From: Cryptomeria japonica
Lineage: Eukaryota > Streptophyta > Pinopsida > Cupressales > Cupressaceae
Assembly (NCBI RefSeq): GCF_030272615.1
Contig: NC_081415.1
Span: 373,095,009-373,159,008 of the forward strand
Length of the DNA stretch: 64,000 nt
Reading direction: 5' to 3'
The notes under the pieces are model-generated. The model saw nothing but the letters and a program-made list of their open reading frames with translations, did not search any database and was not told the DNA's origin. Below, one piece after another: positions 59,043 through 64,000 of the stretch (its first letter is position 1; each line of letters starts with the position of its first letter). A program made the translations under genes and the position numbers.

Positions 59043-60908
59043 GTGGGAGATGCGGGCAGATCTCACAGAGTGTTCGCAGCGGTGGATAACCGCAAAGCTG
59101 ATCATCAAGGTACAGTTATAGAAGCAGCAGGCATGTTGCGTGGAATCCCTATCTCTGTACTTTTTGATTCCAGAGCTTCAGATTCTTTCATTTCTTTGTC
59201 TATTGTGGAGCGGTGTGGACTCATGTCTGCTAAGGAGATGAATAGGTGGCAAGTAGAGTTGGCTACAGGTGTCCGTGTTTTTGTAGATGCCTTTATTCCC
59301 AGTTGTGAGTTGAATCTAGGAACCATAGTTACTTTAGTTGACCTTCGAGTCATTCCTTTGGGTTCTTATGGAGTTGTGTTGGGAATGGATTGGCTATCTT
59401 CTCATAATGCTCATGTAGATTGTCGTAAGAAGACAGTGGAGTGTTTAGATGACCTTGGCAAGGAAGTGAAAATTGTTGGAGTTCAGAAACAAATATCCTT
59501 ACGTATGATCTCTGCTATGCAACTTAAGCGGTGCATGCGTAGAGGGTGTCAGCTTTTTGTAGTTACTCTTGAGGACATGGATGAGTTAAAGAGTCGAGAA
59601 ATCACTCTTGATAGTCACCCTATTCTTCAAGAGTATGCTGATGTATTCCCATTAGATATTCCTGGTATGCCTCCAAAGAGAGACATAGACTTTCACATTG
59701 ATTTGGTACCTGGTGCAAAACCTATTTCAAGAGCTCCATATCAGATGACCACTCAGGAGTTGAGTGAATTGTTAGCCAAGGGATTTATTCGTCCTAGTGT
59801 TTCTCCTTGGGGTGTGCCTGTTATCTTTGTTAAGAAGAAGGATGGTTCTCTTCGGTTATGCATTGATTACCGACAGCTGAATAAGGTAACCATCTAGAAC
59901 CGATATCCTTTGCCTCATATTGATGATCTTTTTGATCAGGTAAAGGGAGCCAAGATGTTCTCTAAGATTGACCTGAAATCTAGATATCACCAATTGCGTA
60001 TCCAGGATGCAGATATTCATAAGACAACATTTCGCACTCGTTATGGTCACTATGAGTTCACAGTAGTACCATTTGGGTTGACGAATGTGCCTTCAATTTT
60101 CATGAGCCTCATGAATGGGGTTTTTCGCACCTACCTTGATCATTTTGTCCTTGTGTTCTTAGATGACATATTAATTTATTCTAGAACTATGGAAGAACAT
60201 GAAGGTCACTTACGACAGGTAATGCAGTGCTTGAGGGAAAACCAACTTTATGCTAATTTGGCAAAGTGTGATTTTTTTCAATCAGAGGTAAACTACCTTG
60301 GTCATATAGTTTCAGGGGAAGGTGTATTCGTGGATCCTTCAAAGATCCAAGCCATTGTTGATTGGCCAGTGCCAACCAGCGTTTCTAAAGTTTGGAGTTT
60401 TATGGGTTTGGTCGGATACTACCATCGATTTGTTCAAGGTTTTTCCTGGATAGGTCACCTGATTACTTCTCTACAATGGAAAGGGAAGAAGTTTGTTTGT
60501 TCAGAACAATGTGAGTCAACTTTTCATACCTTGAAGGAACTCCTTGTCAGTGCTCCAATTTTGGCAGTTCCTGATCCATCTAGAGATTTTATAGTATGCA
60601 CAGATGCCTCTTTGGAAGGTATAGGTGCAGTGCTTATGCAAGATGGACGAGTGGTTGCTTATGAGTCTCGCAAACTCAAGAACCACGAGTTGAACTATCC
60701 AGTTCACTATTTGGAGTTGGCAGCTGTAGTTCATGCTTTGGTTAGATGGCGTCATTTTCTGTTAGGGCATCGTTTTGAATTGCATAGTGATCACCGTAGT
60801 CTACAGTATATTTTCACACAACCAAATTTGAATGCTCGACAACGGAGATGGATGGAATTTCTCTGCGAGTATGATTTTGATGTTCGATACATTTAGGAGA
60901 AAGAGAAC
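59043..60908 (+). pseudogene. Element D protease, reverse transcriptase and RNase H
   Basis: In the gag frame. The protease has [12 protein letters not shown] at about 59163-59198; the catalytic DSGA reads DSRA (AGA at 59172-59174). [18 protein letters not shown] ends the domain. [17 protein letters not shown] (59850), [27 protein letters not shown], and an intact FLDD at 60156-60167. RNase [14 protein letters not shown] (about 60598), [28 protein letters not shown] (to about 60935). Stops: TAG at 59895 in RT and TAG at 60894 in RNase H. It would copy the element RNA to DNA if intact. Confidence 0.9.
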
Positions 60909-62408
60909 GTGGTGGCAGATGCTTTGAGTCGTAGGTGGCATGAAGTTTCGGTATTGTCCCTTGGAATTGACTTGAGAGAAAGGATTCTCAGAGTTCTCCC
61001 TCAGGATACTTGGTATCAAGATGTTAGAACCATGATAGAGTCCGGAAGGCCTTTAGAGGGAAGATATTCTGGATATAATCTTGAGGCAGATGGACTTCTT
61101 CGTCACCATGGGCAGATCTATGTACCTTCTTTAGAGGGTCTTCGCGTCTTGATTATGACTGAGGCCCATCATGCACCTTATTCGGCACATCCAAGTGTCA
61201 AGAAGATGCACGCAGATCTTAGACAAATTTATCATTGGGAAGGTATGAAATGTGACATTGCTGATTTCGTGTCAAAGTGTTTAGAATGTCAGCGGGTGAA
61301 GGCAGAGCATCAACACTTGGTAGGGCTTCTTCAACCTAATTTGATACCGGATTGGAAATGGGATATCATTTCCATGGATTTCATTGTTGGATTGCCTATC
61401 TCTTCACGTCGACATGATGCCATCATGGTCATAGTTGATAGGTTGACTAAGATTGCTCATTTTGTTCCTATTCGAGCTTCCTATACAGCAGCGGTGGTGG
61501 CACGAGTCTTCTTGGAAGAAGTAGTGAAACTGCATGGGATTCCGAGGCAGATCATCTCTGATAGAGATCTTGTCTTTACTTCAGCTTTATGGACCTCACT
61601 TCAGCATGCTTTGGGGACTCAGTTGAACTTTAGTTCAGCCTATCACCCTGAGATGGATGGTCAGACAGAGAGAGTGAATCAGGTTTTGGAGGACATGCTT
61701 CGCATGTATGTTATGGACCAGCAGTCGCATTGGGAGGATTATATCTACCTTGTAGAGTTTGCGTATAACAATGGATATCATAACTCCATAGGTATGTCCC
61801 CCTTTCAGGAATTATATGGTCGTCCTTTCCGTACTCCTTTGAGTTGGGATTGGTTAGAGGATAGGGTGCTTATAGGTCCGGATATCCTTTAGGAGATGGA
61901 GCAACAAGTTGAGCGGATTCGAGAGCATTTGGTAGCTGCACAGGATAGGCAGAAGAAGTATGCAGATGCTCATAGGATAGGTCATCAATTTTCTGTTGGC
62001 GACCGTGTGTTTCTGAGAGTGCATCCACGGAAGAGTCCGATCCGTTATGGGAAGGGTTCTAAGTTGGCGCCTCGGTTTGTAGGCCCTTTTGAGATTCTTG
62101 AGAGGATAGGTCCTATTGCTTATCGCCTTGCCTTGCCACCGAGTCTATCCTGCATCCATGATGTTTTTCATGTTTCAGTTCTTCGACCTTATCACCCTGA
62201 TGTGACACATATTCTTGATTGGAACTCTTTGCAAGTCGAGGACAGGCAGCTTTCCATGGAACCCGTGCACATTCTTCAGCGTCGGGATTTGATCCTCAGG
62301 GGTCGCACCATCGACCAGGTAAGGGTCCTATGGGACCCAAATGATGAGACCTCGGCAACTTGGGAAGATGCAGTGAAGATGAGAGAGTTACATTCATATT
62401 TGTTTTAG
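60909..62408 (+). pseudogene. Element D integrase with chromodomain-like tail
   Basis: Same frame. The zinc finger HH..H..C..C lies around 61165-61290 (AHHAP, KCLECQR). The core has SMDFIVGLP (first Asp 61377), IISDRDLVFTS (second Asp near 61560) and DGQTERVNQVLEDML (Glu near 61670). The C-terminal module VGDRVFLRVHP, KLAPRFVGPFEIL, LPPSLSCIHDVFHVSVLRPY is followed by a chromodomain-like tail (PVHILQRRDLILRG, VRVLWDPNDETSATWED). This order assigns D to the chromoviruses, closest in style to Tekay/Del. One stop, TAG at 61890; the natural stop is TAG at 62406. Confidence 0.9.
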
Positions 62409-62427
62409 GCTTCCAGGAGTAAGCCTA

Positions 62428-62443
62428 GTCTTGGGGGGGAGAA
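62428..62443 (+). promoter_or_regulatory. Element D polypurine tract
   Basis: TTGGGGGGGAGAA directly before the 3' LTR start TGTAGTACCC; primes plus-strand DNA synthesis in this element class. Confidence 0.85.
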
Positions 62444-64000
62444 TGTAGTACCCTTACTCGTTTGAACTGATATTTTATTCTTATTATTCTCAGTGGATAC
62501 ATTATCATTGGTTATTTAGAATTGTATAACATTGTTCCATGTTTTATCTAATCATGAGACATATGATTTATTTGCAGTAATTATGTACTTATGTTTTATG
62601 GCATTATGTGGTTCATTGCTATGTACTGATGCTTTACTTCATCTATGCACTGTGTGTTGTGTATCTGCAAGTGTATGGGATGCATGGGGATGATTTTGCT
62701 TCACTCATCTCGGTGAGACAGGGAACGTCATGAAGCTCCTTCATTGGTGTGTATGTTGAAATTTCTATATATGTATATATGCATGTGTGGTCGGTGATGC
62801 AGGATGTTGCAGGTACAAGTACCGGGTAGGTACGGGGTATCGTCTCCACCTCGCTACACAGGTCTGAGCGTGCCTTATATTTTCCAATGGAAGTGAAGGA
62901 GATAGTAGTTGACCCTATTTTTAGTCAGTTACACTCGGGTGAGTGCCTTCAGTTAGTCGTTCTGTCAATTGGTTTGGTCTTCATATTTTATTGTTTGATC
63001 TTTATAAAAGTCGCATGATGCTTGCTCAGTTTGCGTCTCCAGTGTTCCCAATTTTTGTATGTCATTGGTAAATGTTACGTTTATTACGTCCATAAGAGTA
63101 GTTTTGATAATTGGAGGAAAAAGAATCAAGTGATCTAGTGACTTAATATTGTTTATAAAGGACGAGTTAATATCTTGGTATGAGTTGATATGAATTTTAT
63201 CAGCTTGTTAGCTCGATAGTTGCAATTCGATCATTTGAATATATTTAAGGACATCATATACTCGGAAGGCAATAGTCACTTATAAGTAGTTATTGGAGTT
63301 AAGATAAGGTGATTGTATTATCCGTAGTTGATATCACCCATCGGGTTATTATGTTTTTGGTTTATGCATGTATAAGTTAGAATTACAGATATGTTATATT
63401 TAATGAGCTTTTCGAATGAGTTATATATATATATATATATAATTCGATTGTTTGAATATAAATTTACAAGCATTTGAAAACAAAGTATATATTTATACAT
63501 TTAAACGTAAAATTTCTAGGAAGATTAATGTTTAAAATATTAAATGAAAGTTATAAATTAATTATTAAAGTATAATAATGAAATTATACTAAAGCAAATA
63601 AAATAGAATTCGACCTTATTAAAGGTGGCGGGGGTTAAAGTTGCAATTTGGTCAATGGTGGTCGATGGTAATATCGACCACCCCCCTTAATATAGGGAGG
63701 GATTGGTATTACCACCGACTACCCTCCTCCTTCATATACCATGTACTCCATCTACACTATAGTCAGCGATAAGATGTTTCCTCCCTTAAACTTTGCAGTC
63801 AGCGATGACATCTCTCGCTTCTCTCTCTGTTCAAAATGATAAACTATCACTTCTCCACATCCAAACTCTTCTACGAGCTGCGGTTCATTACATTTAACTG
63901 TAGATTGGCCGATTGAGGAGGGAAACAGACTGGCATGTAAGGTGGAGACTGAAACATAAACATTAGCGGACTCAAGACCTGGTAGATTGAACGCACAAGT
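62444..64000 (+). mobile_element. Element D 3' LTR, cut by window end
   Basis: Matches 53267-54826 throughout, including ATTATATATATATATATATATAATTCG-type sequence near 63420 and GGTGGCGGGGGTTAAAGTTGC near 63625. The copy of the LTR ORF lies beyond the window. Confidence 0.9.

Overview
The window looks like nuclear DNA of a land plant with a large, retrotransposon-filled genome, most likely a conifer. The evidence is one plant cellulose synthase-like D (CSLD) gene, several Ty3/gypsy elements nested in one another, solo LTRs, and a Penelope-like reverse transcriptase of the kind reported from conifers. A run of exactly 500 N (17423-17922) marks a scaffold gap. No bacterial-type operons, tRNA, rRNA or CRISPR were seen.

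Layout. 1-2256: an inverted-unit minisatellite (about 20 bp unit) ending in a (GA)n tract. 2260-10740: repeats and old transposon debris, including a decayed gypsy reverse transcriptase at 9790-10400. 11066-14756 (minus): the only convincing cellular gene, an apparently intact three-exon CSLD of 1142 residues. 16382-17422: remnant of a retroelement 3' end, then the gap.

17923-46450 is a nested cluster, all on the minus strand. Element C (46450 leftwards; Athila/Tat-like gag-pol plus a long downstream ORF) is the host. Element B (30679-39650; 5-bp duplication GTTTC, gag and protease only) is inserted in that downstream ORF. Element A1 (LTR 28931-30088; Tat-like with two RNase H domains and a G-patch) also abuts the same ORF. 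Element A2 (LTR 18906-20075) cuts A1's integrase in mid-domain. Solo LTRs of one copia-like family sit in B's 5' LTR (S1, 38176-39377) and in C's integrase (S2, 41865-42757); a third copy (S3, from 52009) is cut by element D.

48795-49775 (minus) is a 5'- and 3'-truncated Penelope-like RT. 53267-64000 holds element D (plus strand), a Tekay/Del-like chromovirus with an unusually long LTR (53267-57637). Its gag-pol (57789-62408) keeps one reading frame broken only by stop codons, and the 3' LTR runs off the window.

The most unusual signal is a 132-codon ORF inside D's LTR (55673-56071), with its own TATA box and poly(A) signals, whose first 15 residues after Met match the histone H3 tail at nine positions. 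A second is a set of hairpins in the S1/S2/S3 leader, two of which show compensatory changes between copies. All similarity statements are from reading and family knowledge; no database search was run.
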